A DNA stretch of 64,000 bases from NCBI GenBank assembly GCA_963678675.1, contig OY783193.1:34138430-34202429 (forward strand), read 5' to 3'. Positions 30,890-42,979 of the stretch are shown here, in pieces (position 1 is the first letter of the stretch; every line of letters begins with the position of its first letter). Source of the stretch: Xiphydria camelus. Its lineage: Eukaryota; Arthropoda; Insecta; Hymenoptera; Xiphydriidae. The notes under the pieces are model-generated. The model saw nothing but the letters and a program-made list of their open reading frames with translations, searched no databases and was not told the DNA's origin. The position numbers and the translations under genes were made by a program.

Positions 30890-32230
30890 CACTGAGAAAA
30901 ATGAATGGCTCAAGTATTCTGCCGTGCTAAGACAAAATGTCGTTTCTGCGCTTTAAGGGGTTAGGGTCCACTTGTCAGGGTCGGGAGAATCGAAAAATTT
31001 TTTCTTGCATATTCGCGTTAATAATAAGCCTTCAAGAATATGCCGACCAAATTTTATAATGATGAGAGCATTAGAACCGGAGTTATTAGCATTTATAGCG
31101 CGTCGCCCCGCCGCTCGGCCGCGCAGCTCAAAACTTTAAACGCGATTATCTCAGAATCATGTTTTTCAAAAAACACCTTTGCGGTGGACACGATTACTCA
31201 AAATCTAGTACGTCGATCACCAAATTTTTTTCTGCTTGTTTGTCATGATAATAGCTTGTGCTTGAACGAAGGATTTTCATTGTTTGTGGACAAATTTCTT
31301 TTAGACCGAAAAAACCGATAATTGAAGACCTTTAAAAATGTAACTTTTTGTAGAAAGTGCTGCCATTTTTCAAAAAATCATAATTTTGACAAATCCTCCG
31401 TTCAAGCACAAGCCAATACAATATACTAATCAAATCTCTTTCAAATTTTGATTTGGGATGAACTGTTTACGGGTTACTATGTCCACCGCCACTGATGCTC
31501 AAAAAAAGGCACTTCCGGAAAACAGCTGCAGCTCCGTCATTTTGAAATCTTTTTTGTTATGAAAAAATGTGTACAAGTACTTGAAAGCATGTACTAATCG
31601 ACAGTATTAATCGTTTTCAAATAAATATGTATTATGCTGCCAACAAAAATGGAGAAAATCTCGTACATTCGCTTGCCACAAGTGGACATGTTTTTTTATT
31701 ATAGGAATAATTATTGTCGTGCGAGAAACACGCATTGCTGCGAAAGAGATACCGCTTAGTTACCGATGCATTTGTTATCGCAACAACGTGAGAAAACCCT
31801 TGGAGAGATACGTTTCGGTTACTGGAGGCATTTTTTTGAACCGGTGCAGTAACTAACTCGTTGTTAGTACAGCTATACGCACGAATGCAGGAACCACGCG
31901 TACACTTACATCTGTGCTCAAGTCAGTCATAAATAGCATTGCTGTGGCAATGTACCTATCCATCGAAGAGAGAAAGAAATTTAAACAAAAGGAAGACGGC
32001 GTTTGGCGATTGTACTTTTTTTACATATGTAATGCGAAACCGATTACTTAACATACCTATTGAACATTGCATGGCTGCTAGAAGTTATCCGTCGTTCAGT
32101 TCCCTTGCAAGCGAAATGCGTCCGGTGAAAAACGTTCGATTCTCGTAACCAGGCGGCACTAATGTTATGCCAAAAGACTCGCTCTAAGAGCCAAAAATTT
32201 AGTAGGCAGAGCCGCTTATTTTTCTCAGTG
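30890..32230. mobile_element. TA-flanked MITE with large inner insertions, 1341 bp
   Basis: The ends are CACTGAGAAAAATGAATGG and, inverted, CACTGAGAAAAATAAGCGG, continuing GCTC...TGCC; TA lies on both sides. Its inside is occupied mainly by the foldback element at 30957-31693 and further unassigned DNA. Confidence 0.65.
30957..31693. mobile_element. Imperfect foldback element nested in the 30890 MITE
   Basis: GGGTCCACTTGTCAGG near the left and CCACAAGTGGACATG near the right are inverted. Inner pairs include GCGGTGGACA with TGTCCACCGC, and TGCTTGAACGAAGGATTT with its inverse. The 93-codon ORF inside is not conserved-looking. Confidence 0.6.
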
Positions 32231-33344
32231 TATGATTGTTACGACGTTTGTATATGAACTGCACTGAGAAAGAAATTTAGTTAAAAGATTTAGTTGGTTT
32301 AAATTCATCTGAACAACAGCATTGTCAATTAAATTAAGGAAATCGTATTTTTATTTCGATACTCTTTTATTTGCAACAAGTATAAGCATAGTCAATGTGA
32401 GCAGATATTAGTCACATTACAAAATATTTCGTCCAATTGCACATAAATAGTCATACGTGGCGGAGTAAATACATAGCAATCACAATGCGTAATAAACCGG
32501 TGAAACATTTGTCTCTCTTCCTCCTTTCTTTCCCGTGATCATGACCGACCAAGTACATTCATTCGCGGCACAAGCTCGATGCGGAAGCGTCGGAAAAACG
32601 AGTCTGCGAAAATAGCGTCGGTTCGCGTGGGATTGGCGCGGCGATACGTGCCTAATCGAATCGCGAGGGGATAATAAGGAGCGCGCGGACGATTCGACTT
32701 CCTGGAGAGCGCGTCACTGCAGCCGCGGCGAGCACCGCGGTAAATATAGCCGCGCAGGCAATCAAACGCAATCAGCGTCTCGTCTTATTTGCATGCGTAT
32801 GGCGTCGGTAACGAACGTAGTAGCGCGGCGCGAGCGATGTACGTCTCCTCGATCGTTCGGGAGGAACCGTAAATCGTAGGTGAGACTCGTAAAACGACTC
32901 GGGACGTTTTAATACCCCTCGAACGATATAAGTGGAGCGGATTAAACGTTTAACGACGGTTACCTCTCTCTGGGACCTATTTTTCTCCCCTCGGCGCTAC
33001 GAATAAGGAGCTATATTGTTTCGGGTAACAAAGGGAAACATTTTCCGTGGAATTCCATTTGTGAATTCAATCCTAGACATCGTTAGATCCAAAGAAAAAT
33101 GAAAAATCAGGGTTAATAAATATTCCATTATAGGCTCATATTTAAGTTAAGAAGCATCGCGAAGAATTTCAATTCTCTGAACTATTATACGACATAAAAA
33201 AATCTTATAATTCCAAATGGACTTTTATTACTTCCAATATACAATAGTAGATATACAGAGTCTACCACTGGACCTGCAACATAGCAAATGTAACGTCTAC
33301 GATTTCTGGAACTATGCGGATGATGAACGTCCTCGTTGATTGGC
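32231..33344. other. Unique DNA, CpG-rich 32540-33000
   Basis: A single CACTGAGAAAGAAATTTAG end at about 32262 may be a truncated MITE. The GC-rich part holds an octamer ATTTGCAT (32787-32794), a POU-factor type site of unknown use. No exon was recognised. Confidence 0.35.
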
Positions 33345-33480
33345 CGTGGTGAATAGGAGAGGTTGAGCAGGACCGGCAACTGTAATGATGAAACTCTTCA
33401 GGAGGTCGTATCAATAATAGAATTAAAAGAGTTTCATTATCGGTAGTCGCCAATCCTGCTTAACCTCTCTTACCCACCTC
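33345..33480. repeat. Inverted repeat, arms about 50 bp
   Basis: GGAGAGGTTGAGCAGGA and TGATGAAACTCTT in the left arm pair with AAGAGTTTCATTAT and TCCTGCTTAACCTCTC in the right. It is imperfect, probably an old MITE. Confidence 0.6.
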
Positions 33481-33589
33481 GACCGATGATACTCGATGAT
33501 ACTTATCGTAAAGTCGTACACGTTAAATTTCGTATGTTGCTGATCCAAGTCCGGGCTCTCTGTAGGGTATCAGAAACACTAGACTCCAC

Positions 33590-33735
33590 TTTATCTACAA
33601 TTATCTCGTTACCAGTGAACTTTTAGAGTACATTGCTATAAAACTTTTTGTAGATCATATCGTGCTCTTAAAAAGATGTCATACCAACTTCTGCCTAAAG
33701 TCAATAGGTAACGAGCTAATCGCAATTGAAGCGAA
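33590..33735. mobile_element. MITE family R, diverged copy
   Basis: ACAATTATCTCGTTACC and GGTAACGAGCTAATCGC are inverted, with inner GAACTTTTAG and CTAAAGTC. It is related to the better copy at 52521-52700. Confidence 0.55.
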
Positions 33736-34496
33736 ACTCTGATTCCGACATCTCGTCCAGTCTTTCCCAAAAAGTACACAAATAAGTGCATCAGTTGTCC
33801 GAGACCCTTCCGACGATTCTGTCGAGTATCTCCGTCATTTCTACAGAGCTCCGCCGGATCTCCACGAACGAGAGAAAGGGCGGAAGATCGAGCCGAGAGG
33901 AGAATGCCATCCCGCAACGAGATAACGCGGTAAATTGTACCGAAGTCGTGACTCTCGGGGAGGTTGTTCTCGAGATGCATCATCTCGAGGGATCCGGCAC
34001 GAGTTCTGCTCCGATCTACCAGGCCATTCTCTCCCGCGATCGGGGGTCGTCGGGTCGGGATTATAATTGCTTATTAAAGGAGATTAGCTCTGGGATACGG
34101 TCCGCTAATTACGGCGCGGGGTCGCGGTAAGCACGGGGAAAGGGGTGATCGGGTGGCGACTTCTCGAACCCGATTGTATTACGGGAAAATTTCAGCGTAA
34201 ATTGAAAAGAATCGGTTACGAGATGATAAGCTAGCTATACGATTGACGATACGAATAAATTCCTTTTGCGTCGCAAAGGAATAATATCCTTGAGATCGGA
34301 TGAACGTTATTTATTTTCCCGCTATCTATCAATCGTTCAGTCGACTAGACCGAAATTTTATTCCAGTCAAATACATTTTTAATAAATATATTTGGCGTAT
34401 ATTTGAAATAAATGAATTTACTTAAAATCGATCGAATAAATTATTTCGTTCGAATGGAAACAACTTCTTTCCGGTAGTGGACTGAGGAAAATTCGT

Positions 34497-34497
<1 letters not shown>
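33736..34497. other. Unique CpG-rich DNA then AT-rich spacer
   Basis: ORFs of about 115 codons exist on both strands at 33636-34130, but they overlap and show no domain. No gene is supported. Confidence 0.35.

Positions 34498-34529
<32 letters not shown>
34498..34529. repeat. (CT)n microsatellite
   Basis: A pure CT run of about 16 units directly abuts a MITE left end that reads CTCTGAGAAAAATG. Confidence 0.9.
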
Positions 34530-34532
<3 letters not shown>

Positions 34533-34778
34533 AAAAATGATGTTTCAAACTATAGCAATCAATCCCAGAAAGTACATATAGGAAAAAATCTTCAGGAAGA
34601 AATCAATTGATAGTGCAATTATGAATTCGGATAAATACTATAGGTACTGTATAAAATGTACTTCTGCAGTAAAACGTCAATTTCAATCCTATACAGTCGT
34701 ATTACAGTACATATAAGTCCTGTACAGTACAGTATTTAACCAAATTTATAACTGTCCCATCACTATATTTCTTACCTA

Positions 34779-34948
34779 CTTTGTAAAAAAAAGTTTGTAT
34801 TTTTAATATACTTTTACATATACCTTCTTTCCAATACGTGATTATGAAAATTGATATATTTTGTCATGAAATTTCCCTTGTACACAATTGATAAAAGCTT
34901 TATACACAATTGTATAATATTAAATGTAGTGCAATTTTTTTTACAATG
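34779..34948. mobile_element. MITE family I copy, 170 bp
   Basis: CTTTGTAAAAAAAAG at the left and TTTTTTTTACAATG at the right are inverted; TA precedes it and a mutated TG follows. The core GATTATGAAAATTGATAT is shared with 29119-29494. Confidence 0.65.
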
Positions 34949-34965
34949 TGCAGTTTTCCCCCATA

Positions 34966-35206
34966 CTCTGAAAACAATAACCTGATCAATTTAACCAAAA
35001 TCTTGAAGATCATAACCAAACCGTTTGGTACAATATGGATCCTCCATCTATTTGATTAAACTGACCATTTTCTGGTTAGAATAACTAGACATGTAGTTGG
35101 AATAACTAAATATTCGGTTCAACTCAATACTCTATTTCGGTTAAAATAGCTAAATTCATTTAACCAGATGCGTTTTGTCATTTTAACCAAGTTATTTTGC
35201 TCAGTG
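34966..35206. mobile_element. MITE family A copy, clean TA target duplication
   Basis: It runs from CTCTGAAAACAATAACC to TTATTTTGCTCAGTG, 241 bp. Removing it and one TA rejoins the family J phrase CCATACTTTCTAGG, so the TA duplication is directly visible. Confidence 0.9.
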
Positions 35207-35257
35207 TACTTTCTAGGATTGATATTGCTACATTTTGAAACATCCTTTCACTCAGTG

Positions 35258-35571
35258 TGGCATTCCTGCAATCGCAAGCCAGGACTACACGCGATATAAA
35301 TTTATACGCAACCTAACACATATGAATATTTTATGCCGACGACCACGCGGTGCATCAGACGCAATCGCGAGCTGGCGAGCATCGCGGAGTATCCAAACGA
35401 CACGAGCGCGTCCTTATCGATACCGAATCACGACGGTGTTGAATTCTAATTAAACCGGTAGTTTGATTTATCGCGAATAAACGTCTAGGATATCCTTCGC
35501 ATCGATCGGGGGCGCTTCGATGGACCGATATTTAAAGCGATATGAATCGCCCGGGCTGAATCGTATATTTA
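35258..35571. other. Unique CpG-rich DNA
   Basis: No gene or repeat recognised. Confidence 0.4.
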
Positions 35572-36158
35572 TACCCGGTGATTCTTTAATATTTCGACAA
35601 ACTTCAAGGACGGATGCCTTGGATGAAAATAAGAAAAAAAAGTTCCTATGAATATGGGTCCGGAAACGCTGAGTTTCGGAGAAACAGGGTGTTCATTTTC
35701 ATACAAATTTTCTATATACTAATAATAGAAAGTATATTTTTGCGTTCGCCAATCAATGCATCGCAGAACAGAAGCATGTATTACTGTTGACGGTGGCCAC
35801 TTTGAACAACTTTTGTAACCGTCTTTCGTGTTCCTATTTCGTTCGTTTCCTATATTTTCGTTTGTATAAATACCTTTCTTTTCATTAATTTCTTCTAGTA
35901 ATTTATTTTCTTGCTTCACTGTGCATTTTTCTCAGCTTGGTGTATCATCTATTATTACAAATGAACATATTTATTTCCAATTAAATTAAACAACTTTGTA
36001 CCGTTTGTTTATGGAGGAGAATTTGTATAGAAATCCAACACCCTGTTTCTGCGAAATTCAGCGTTTCCGGATCCAGGTTTATAGGAACTCTTTTTCTTAT
36101 TTTCATCCAAAAAAACCCATCCTTGAAGTTGGTCGCAATATCAAAGAGTCACCCGGTA
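35572..36158. mobile_element. Foldback element, 587 bp, arms about 145 bp
   Basis: The ends are TACCCGGTGATTCTTT and, inverted, TACCGGGTGACTCTTT. The arms share TGGATGAAAATAAGAAAAA and CCGGAAACGCTGA and extend to AAACAGGGTGTT. No transposase ORF. Confidence 0.85.
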
Positions 36159-36659
36159 TAGCGGCGGGAAATTCGAGGACGAGCATGTATATCCCGTATA
36201 GATACATGTTCATATATGCATATCAGTAGGTGTACACGACTCGGCAGGGCGCGTGAAATCTTTACGAACGGCGAGGAAAGGAGAATCCGGGGATTAATGT
36301 ACGCGAAAATTAGATACGATCTATCTCGGCGACGAATGGCGTTAAAAATATGAATTTACTTACGTCGGTTTTGCCGCGCGTGAATCAACGTTTCGTACAT
36401 TTGTAGTCGTGTATGTACTTACATGCGTAGGTATGTATGTAGGTACCTATATTCGCATGGAACATCGCTCAGACATATTTCTCGGTAGTGGCATTTAAAG
36501 GCGAGCTGATGAAGTACCCGCCGCGCCGCAAAACGCATCCTAAGATTACCCCTAGATGCTCGTCTCTTCTTACTTCAGTATATTTCCTACTTCGTTTACT
36601 TTTTCACTGACTCTTCTTATTCTCGCGTTTCTCCTGCTTCATTTACGGCACTCCTTATA
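36159..36659. other. Unique DNA, partly CpG-rich
   Basis: It contains a short GTAGGTATG-like direct repetition near 36420-36450. No gene was seen. Confidence 0.4.
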
Positions 36660-36905
36660 CTGAGAAGAAATAATTAGTAATGTTAACTAAACTTTGGTTG
36701 ATATGGGAACAACGAAATATTTGTATTGCGACAACAAATGTTTGGCTGTGACAAACAAATATTTGTTGTCACGATACAAATATTACGTTGTCACAACCAA
36801 CATTTATTTGTCGTAACCAAAAGTTATTATATTATATGTTGTCTTGATAACAATATTTCGTTGTTCCCATATCAACCAGTCTGGTTAACATTATTACACT
36901 CTCAG
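36660..36905. mobile_element. MITE, 246 bp, palindromic
   Basis: GGTTGATATGGGAACAACG and CGTTGTTCCCATATCAACC are exact inverses near the two ends. The outer ends are CTGAGAAGAAATAAT and ATTACACTCTCAG. Inner ACAAATATT blocks alternate orientation. Confidence 0.8.
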
Positions 36906-37292
36906 AGAAAAATCTGTTTGGAAGAACCATAGTTTGACCAGAAATCATGATCGATTTTGACGCTAACCATAATTTCATAATTATTCTAAGCAGTCAAATT
37001 CTGGTTATAGTAACAAGAGATTAGGATTGCTGCAACCAGGTCCTAAATTTCCCTATAACCTCTTTTTATATAGTTTTCACTACCATGTAGTAATATTATT
37101 GATTTACTTCTGTGGTTAATGTAACCATGGAGCATAGGTATCACAAACTATAACCTTGTTGCGCTATCATAACCATGCAACAAAAGTTATTTCGACTGCC
37201 TTTATGGTTTGCTTAATCATAGATATGGTACTAGCTAGGAAAATTCAATCTTACGATTATAATATTGATTTCACTACCCACTTTTCTCTCGG
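36902..37292. mobile_element. Possible MITE adjoining the previous one
   Basis: It starts TCAGAGAAAAATC and could end at TTTTCTCTCGG before TA. Inner GGTTATAGT and ACTATAACC repeats occur in both orientations. The ends are weak. Confidence 0.35.
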
Positions 37293-37419
37293 TATGATCA
37301 TTTTTCTCAATTTATACTCACTTCTATTTAATTTTCTCACATTATACCCCAAGATCTAAACCATTGATAAGTACACGTTCCACGTTCGAATTCCATAAGA
37401 TGAAAGGTGATTCGCATCT

Positions 37420-37494
37420 ACGTATCGTCACCTCAATATAGGTTTGTTCACTATCCTAGGTTGGCGGTAATTGTTATATTGAGGTGACGGTATG
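37420..37494. mobile_element. Very small MITE, 75 bp, copy 2
   Basis: ACGTATCGTCACCTCAATA at the left and TATTGAGGTGACGGTATGT at the right are inverted. It is related to 18526-18613; the right arm here is shorter. Confidence 0.75.
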
Positions 37495-37586
37495 TAATCG
37501 TATATCCAACATACTTACGTGTGTTCCACATTTACAGGAGCTAAGATGAAATAAGCTAAGCACGGCGTACTTTCTTTTTACGCGAG

Positions 37587-37696
37587 AGTATTTAACCAAA
37601 TTCATAACTGCACCATCACTAGATTTCTTACCTGGAGTTTTTTCCCCATACTTTCTAAGATTAATCGTTACATTATGAAACATCATTTTTTCAGTG
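37587..37696. mobile_element. MITE family J, right half only
   Basis: GTATTTAACCAAATTCATAA to ATGAAACATCATTTTTTCAGTG matches the right half of the other J copies. The left half is absent. Confidence 0.65.
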
Positions 37697-38165
37697 AAAA
37701 TTTCGCTGCCGATCAAAGCGACGGATTCGAACGAATTGGCGCGCTCGCATAACAACGACCGAGAAACACGAGCCTCTCCATCTCGCGCCCTACGCATATA
37801 TCGATTTCGCGTGCACGCGCCGCGCGCCTAGGATGCACAGCCGTACGTGAGGTCGACCTCCGTGCGCGGCGAGCGAACGCCGCTGGGGCAGAGACTACAA
37901 GGAGACACGGATATAGGTAGCACTGCTATTTATTAACGAAGACGTTAATGCTAGAGCTGATTTATCATTACAACGACCCCGGCCCGGTGTACGCCGCGGC
38001 GTTGCGCCTTTGTATGTTTCCATCCCGGTTTGAATTCTTGCGCGGCCCCTTAGTAGTGACCGATTGCTTTCGAGCACGCGATACTGCAGTTGTTGTTTCG
38101 ATGCATCGGGAATATTGAACTTCAATTAGGCCTACATTGGGTGAACCTTAACATACCTATGTCTA
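37697..38165. other. Unique CpG-rich DNA
   Basis: ORFs of up to about 100 codons on minus have no recognisable domain. No gene is supported. Confidence 0.4.
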
Positions 38166-38735
38166 CCATGTGAGGCTAAACTTACTCGCCAGGAAAGAAA
38201 CTTCAATCGTTATTATCTCATTACCTACCTGTGAGCTTTTGGCTCATATTTATATAATATTGTACTTTCTTGAAGATTATGCGTTTTTATTTATAATAAA
38301 GTTTTATATCGATATAGGCCAGAAATTCATAAATAATGAGACAATACTCAGCTAACAATTTCATGTTCTATACAAATCGTAAGAACGTTTCCAGAGGAAA
38401 TTTTAGGCATGTTTATAGAGCATGTTTGTTCTAAGAATATTTTCAAAACGTTCTTACAACACTTATATAGGGCTACATTAGCAGTTATCTTATAAATGCT
38501 CTATAAATTATGCTCTAAGAGCGTTCTTGCAATAAATTTAAAAAGCAATTCAGTTTCTGAAGGCAAAATAGTCTCATGTGCCACATTAATGCAACAATTC
38601 AGTGTTCTAGATACAACTATAAAACATTAACAGAATATAAAACTGCTATTACTCTAAATTTATAGAACTACTTTGCTAGCTGTGGGTAGTAATTGAAGTT
38701 TCTTTCCTGGCGAGTAAGTTTAGCCTCAGATGGTA
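38166..38735. mobile_element. Element S, 570 bp, 41-bp inverted repeats
   Basis: CCATGTGAGGCTAAACTTAC continuing through CTCGCCAGGAAAGAAACTTC is inverted at the right end with one mismatch. The interior is AT-rich and non-coding. A lone end is found at 48554-48592. Confidence 0.8.
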
Positions 38736-38777
38736 TGTATTAATGGTTGTATGATTAAAGGGGCAAGTAAATAAGTA

Positions 38778-39430
38778 GGGTAAAGTGGGGTGATGTGAAC
38801 CGTGGGGTAACGTGAACCACGCCGATTTTTCCTATTTAAAATTGACACCCGCGCCATCAGTTGAATTTGTGATTAACTTTTTTGTGGTGAATAGTTCGAG
38901 TGTCCACAACTGTTCAAGTCTTTATACCGGACACGGCCGAAAAAATTTGTCACGAAAGTTTTGACAAGTGCTCAAAGAAGACGTGTTCTTGAGTTAATTC
39001 TCGTCGCTTTTTCAAGGCAACTATATATATAATGTTGGTTTCATTGATGGGTTTTATAATCCGAAGAGATTTACTGATTTGCTTACATTGTGTTAATGTG
39101 GCGTCCTTCCGACATATTACCATTTGTTACTGTATAAAAATCTTAATCGAACATTACCAACGATTTTTATTGATATATATACGTTTTACAACGGAATTTC
39201 AGTGGTGGTTCACATCACCCCACCATTTTTTGAAATTGAGAAAAAACGTCTATAGCGAGAAATGGAAATTTTTTAACAAAAAATGGATACTTTTAAGTCA
39301 AACTGTACCAAAACGTACTATGCCACTCTCTCTCTCTAAAGGATATTGACAGCAGATTTGCAAAAAAAGAAATTTTTGTCAGTTATAGTGGACTTCTTAA
39401 AAATATGGTTCACATCACCCCACTTTACCC
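38778..39430. mobile_element. Element T, G-rich pogo-like ends, 653 bp
   Basis: GGGTAAAGTGGGGTGATGTG plus AACC is perfectly inverted at the right end (24 bp); TA lies on both sides. The subterminal CGTGGGGTAACGTGAACC and TGGTTCACATCACCCC repeat the end motif. The 105-codon ORF inside shows no domain. Confidence 0.85.
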
Positions 39431-39476
39431 TACGTTTTTCATCTGCTATTCGTTTCTTTTTTATAAAGCTGTTGTA

Positions 39477-39945
39477 CATTGAGAGAAATAATTGTTAGTG
39501 CCGAGAAAATGTCTCCTTCAATCAAAACACGATATAATTTCAGGATCCAGCCGTGCAAAAAAAAATAGTTGTTAGGCTCGAGTCATTGTTTTTTTCGCGC
39601 AGAAAGAACTTTTTTTTTTCAACGAAGATGTTCTTGAATCAAGAAAATATATTCTTCGGCCGAGAATCTGTATTCTTAAAAATTTGTAAGATAATACCGA
39701 CCGGTAGCAGAAAAAAAGCAAGTATCTTTCCACTATCATTATAGAACATCGCAACTCGTGGCTATGCAGGAAAAAGTCGTAAGTCACATCGATGACGACA
39801 AGGACTTACGATATTTCCTCGCGTAGCAACGGTTTACGACGCTTCTCAGTGATAGTGAAAAGCTACGCGCTTTTCTCTGGTACCGTTAGATATGTTCTTG
39901 ATTCAAGATATATTTTTTGACACTAGCAATTGTTCCTTTAAGTGT
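39477..39945. mobile_element. MITE family E copy with nested MITE
   Basis: It runs from CATTGAGAGAAATAATTG to CTAGCAATTGTTCCTTTAAGTG with TA on both sides. The family core is interrupted at 39703-39884. Confidence 0.75.
39703..39884. mobile_element. MITE nested in family E, 182 bp
   Basis: GGTAGCAGAAAAAAAGC and the inverse of GGTACCAGAGAAAAGC bound arms that also share TTTCCACTATCA. It accounts for most of the extra length of this family E copy. Confidence 0.65.
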
Positions 39946-41066
39946 AAAGGTAATCTTCCCTGACGCGCTCATTCAAGTAGACTTCGTACTTCTCCGGTAT
40001 TAATTTCTTATGTTCAGGTCAGGCCTTCTATTCCATCAACATATCCAAAAACGTATATGATACTTATTTATTTGCCCCTTCGATCATGCAACCATTAATA
40101 CATAGACGTATGCTAAGGTTCACTATATACACAGATATGTGAATACCAGTACTTATACCAATATCAGTGTATCTATACAGAAAAGTATTAAAATATAAAC
40201 CGACTGTCAGCACTAAGATAAGTATGTTTATCGCGAAGTAATAAAAATCTCGTACTCGTTATTGCAAAATTTATTACGCTTATTGCGCACTTATCGCGCA
40301 ATTTTATCGTTCGGTATTTATTAACGCGTCATCGAAATAAAATATTTATCGCTCCACAAATACCACAAACCGTTCTCGATAAATTATTCCCCCCCGGTGC
40401 GTTTAAGCGAAGCGACTGACCGATCGAAATGAACGGGACTCCGGCGAGTAACTGGGACGCATTCTGGATCTCGTAAAATGCAGCGAAAGTCGCGCCGCGA
40501 ACGCCTAGCATCTCGTGTATTTTCACGTTGAATTTATAGCATCGAGGTGTAGTAAAAAAAAAGAACTATCTCGCGCGTATAATCACCCGCGATGTCGGGG
40601 CCGATATGAACGTAGATTGCTTTCGAAAGGATTTTGACCGGCGGCGCTAAATCTGCATTCGGTAGCCCTTCTATGGCTTCGCGCGCGTAACAAGCGCGAC
40701 ATTTAATTGACCCACGCGGTAGAGAGAAAGCGTCGTCTCGCGCGTCCTTTTAAATGGCTATAGCGAACTCGGGGGGGGGGGTTTGCTGTGAATACTTTTC
40801 CTATACGATTTTATAATCGAGGGATGATTTTCTTACGGGGATGAACGAGGTTACTGGTCTTCCGCTTCGTTAATTACAGGTTACCATTATTCACCATTAC
40901 AGTAAGCGATTAATGTAGGTTTGAAATGGGATTAATTAAACGCCTTGATTGAAGCACAAGTTTAGAGCCGATTATTTCAAAAACGGTGAGAGATCGAAAA
41001 AAAAAGTTTAAATGAGAAAGGTTCGTGTATCTTTTTATTATTGAAAAGCTAAATTTCATTTTTAAC
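39946..41066. other. Unique DNA with CpG-rich island
   Basis: 40330-40770 is CpG-rich and ends in a ten-base G run (about 40770-40779). No exon, RNA gene or repeat family was recognised. Confidence 0.4.
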
Positions 41067-41308
41067 ATATCGCTGCTTCTCGAGAATAATGACACTCTAT
41101 TGAAAAATCTATATTTTTCAGGAAACGCATTTGTAATAATTATAAATGTATAACCCTTAATATCTCAAAGACACTGTGAAACTACTGTTTAAATTTCTGA
41201 CAGTACCTTTGAGATTTTAAGGGTTATACATTTATAATTATTACAAATGCGTTTCCTGAAAAATGTGGATTTTTGAATAGTGTCATTATTCTCGAGAAGC
41301 AGCGATAT
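41067..41308. repeat. Hairpin, arms about 100 bp
   Basis: ATATCGCTGCTTCTCGAGAA begins the left arm and its inverse ends the right. The inner TCAGGAAACGCATTTGTAAT and its inverse match exactly, and the centre is 30-40 bases. It is probably a MITE. Confidence 0.85.
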
Positions 41309-41429
41309 CTCCGCAGTATTTCACGATAATTGCGTTTACAGCTAAACGGAAACCAGGGCGTTATTTTTACCATAAAGATTTTCGAATTACATCTTTCATC
41401 CCATATGTATAGTGACTTGATTGCCTTAA

Positions 41430-41888
41430 TCCGAGTCAAAATTTTAGCCTTTTACTTTGATGCTTTTAATACTCCATTTGTGTGGCCTACGATTGGCCTA
41501 CTCAGCCTATGAGTTCCTACGTTGAACCTAAGGTTGGTGAAATGTCCATTAACGGACCATTTTAGGTTTAATATACACTGAGAAAAAAATCTTAATCAAT
41601 TTAACCAAATCCTGGAAATCATAACCAAACGGTTTGGTGAAATATTGATGTTCCATCTGTTTGGTTAAACGGATCATTTTCTGTTTAGAATAAATAGACA
41701 TGTAGTTGGAATAACTAAATATTTTGTTCAATTCACTAGTATTTTGGGTAAAATAACTAAACTTGTTTAATCAGAAGCGTTTTGTCATTTTAACCAAGTT
41801 ATTTTGCTCAGTGCAGAGTTTCGATACAATGGAAAGTGTCAATCTACTGTAAGCCTAAGAGTATTAGATTTAAAATTTCCACTCAGAA
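41430..41888. mobile_element. MITE family L copy split by family A
   Basis: It runs from TCCGAGTCAAAATTTTAGCC to TTTAAAATTTCCACTCAG. Family A at 41576-41813 interrupts the phrase TAGGTTTAATA...GAGTTTCGATACAATGG. Confidence 0.7.
41576..41813. mobile_element. MITE family A copy nested in family L
   Basis: It runs from CACTGAGAAAAAAATCTT to TTATTTTGCTCAGTG, 238 bp, preceded by TA. Confidence 0.85.
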
Positions 41889-42979
41889 AACGTTAATGAT
41901 TTTTCGGCTCGTAAAGCAGTCGGTTACACGCGATAACGCTATATAACCAACGATTTTTCCTTTAACTCTTGCTGCGAATCAGAGATTTATTCTCATATCA
42001 GTCACAGCCAAGCCCGAATAACTCAATGATGCGAGTACAACGGATACGCAGGACGATTTAGAAATCCATTGGTAGCGGATTCGTCGATTCCAGAAGCAAC
42101 CACGCCGCTGTATTACAACCGCGGCGCGATATCTCACGTAAGACGTCATGCGTGTAACGACGTTCGCGACGCGGGTGTACACACCCGTTTCACGGTGCGT
42201 GACAAATTGCGCGCAGAGTTTAGCCGGTGATTAGTATGCAGCGCTCATTTGCGTAAGCAATATCCATTGGTCGGGCCGAGGAGATTGATCGTTTCATTAA
42301 AGTAGTCCGCTGTACTAATTACTCTGCGCGACACCCGGAATCGTTTATCGGCGCGAACTTGTGCAATTTTATTGATTTCTGCGCGCGAGCGGAATTTATG
42401 TCGGTAATGATATCCGATAAAAGCAAAGTGCACGGACCCATTAGGCGTCGAATGAGATAATACTGGACACTTCACTTTCCAGGAGAATAATGAATCATTG
42501 TTAATAATCATTGCAATGTACCTACATATCGCGTGTTTCTTTCAATACACACGGAGAAACTTAAACAGTAAATTTGACCGTATTCTCACTTCGTTCTTGT
42601 AACGCTGCAGCTATATTAGCTGAACTCTCGAACGGATTTATTATTATTTTTCTTAACCTTCTTTGTCTACCAGCCACAATTTTTTTTAACGGCTACATTG
42701 TCCCACGGGTAGATAAAAGTACCGGAGTTTATAAACCTTTAGAAAATTTATTGAACGAATACTAGTGACTTGGAATACCAACGATCCTTTTGATTTAAAA
42801 AAAAGAAACTGTTTTTTTCGTACACTACCAATACCCAAATAAATACAAAAAGTTCGTATTTTGGAATTTCTTTTGTGAATATTTCCTTGCTTGGTATTTG
42901 AGAAGGGTTGCAAAATAATGTACTTATAGGTACCATCGGTATACAAAGGGTTAAAATGAAACGAACGTCTTGATTGCCC
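41889..42979. other. Unique DNA, CpG-rich 41900-42470
   Basis: A single CACGGAGAAACTTAAACAG end at about 42550 may be a truncated MITE. No gene was recognised. Confidence 0.4.

Larger units (their letters stand above)
34526..35257. mobile_element. MITE family J copy split by families I and A
   Basis: The left arm (TAGCAATCAATCCCAGAAAG) and right arm (CTTTCTAGGATTGATATTGC) are inverted, and the right end is CTCAGTG. Family I (34779-34948) and family A (34966-35206) both sit inside, giving the order of insertion. Confidence 0.75.

Noticed and set aside
31040..31321. 93-codon ORF as a gene
   Set aside because: It lies wholly within an imperfect foldback element, and its DNA pairs with the opposite arm.
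33636..34130. Overlapping 114-115-codon ORFs on both strands
   Set aside because: Both strands are open over the same CpG-rich DNA, and neither shows a known motif or a start or splice context.
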